Of a stretch of DNA of 31,882 nt, positions 31,683 to 31,882 are shown in pieces (within the stretch, counting starts at the first letter, position 1; every line of letters starts with the position of its first letter). Both the position numbers and the translations under genes were made by a program. The notes beneath the pieces were generated by a model. The model was not told where the DNA came from and did not search any database. It saw only the letters and a list, made by a program, of their open reading frames with translations. This DNA comes from Saccoglossus kowalevskii. Lineage: Eukaryota > Hemichordata > Enteropneusta > Harrimaniidae. Location: positions 296,006 to 327,887 of the forward strand of contig NW_003144289.1 of NCBI RefSeq assembly GCF_000003605.2, in the 5' to 3' direction.

Positions 31683-31882
31683 CATAGAGTACCGTCCATG
31701 TTGTGCCGCAATAAAACCATTGCGCAAATAAACGATTCAAAATCATGCAATGTCTTGTGAAAAACGACTCCAAACTAAGGTCGATAGATTGTACATTTAT
31801 TAAATACTCACCACAGCAAGGATTGAAACTTAATATTTCAATAAAGCCCATTCACCGAGTATTCTGGACGGTCACGCTAAAA

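Overview
The window looks like nuclear DNA of a marine invertebrate. It is AT-rich and gene-poor, with no operons or long tandem coding frames. Coding remnants are isolated and surrounded by transposon debris, satellite-like arrays, splice-site-like and poly(A)-like signals, and CCAAT/TATA-type promoters. I cannot fix the phylum. The tandem-core Helitron/'pearl'-type element and the DIRS-like retroelement fit bivalves, hemichordates, echinoderms or amphioxus.

Layout. 1-4.0 kb: no gene, two pairs of diverged direct repeats. 4.0-7.5 kb: a head-to-head inverted duplication. Its left arm holds the one clearly intact gene, a 249-codon ectoine-synthase-like protein on the minus strand, built as two fused EctC units. 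Its right arm holds a broken, rearranged copy on the plus strand. 8.9-13.6 kb: a second head-to-head inverted duplication, with two broken copies of a glycogen-targeting PP1 regulatory subunit (CBM21 domain, PPP1R3-like). Each copy carries a different transposon-like insertion, and the spacer holds a RecQ-like helicase exon remnant. 15.1-21.4 kb: a third, non-coding inverted repeat with arms of about 240 bp around a spacer of about 5.9 kb with no recognisable gene. 23.37-26.72 kb: a dead DIRS-like retrotransposon on the minus strand, with gag-like and reverse-transcriptase remnants and complex inverted termini. 26.9-29.5 kb: a 21-bp minisatellite split into three blocks, first by a Helitron/pearl-like element with six 157-bp core repeats and then by a promoter plus first-exon remnant of a RecQ-like helicase gene. 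30.4-31.0 kb and 31.6 kb: foldback elements.

The most interesting system is the ectoine-synthase-like gene. EctC is the last enzyme of bacterial synthesis of the compatible solute ectoine. Here it sits in an animal-like genomic context as a fused duplicate. The C-terminal unit keeps all three expected metal ligands and the N-terminal unit has lost them. No ectA, ectB or ectD homolog lies in the window. Three separate inverted duplications within about 18 kb, two of them carrying genes, are the second notable theme.
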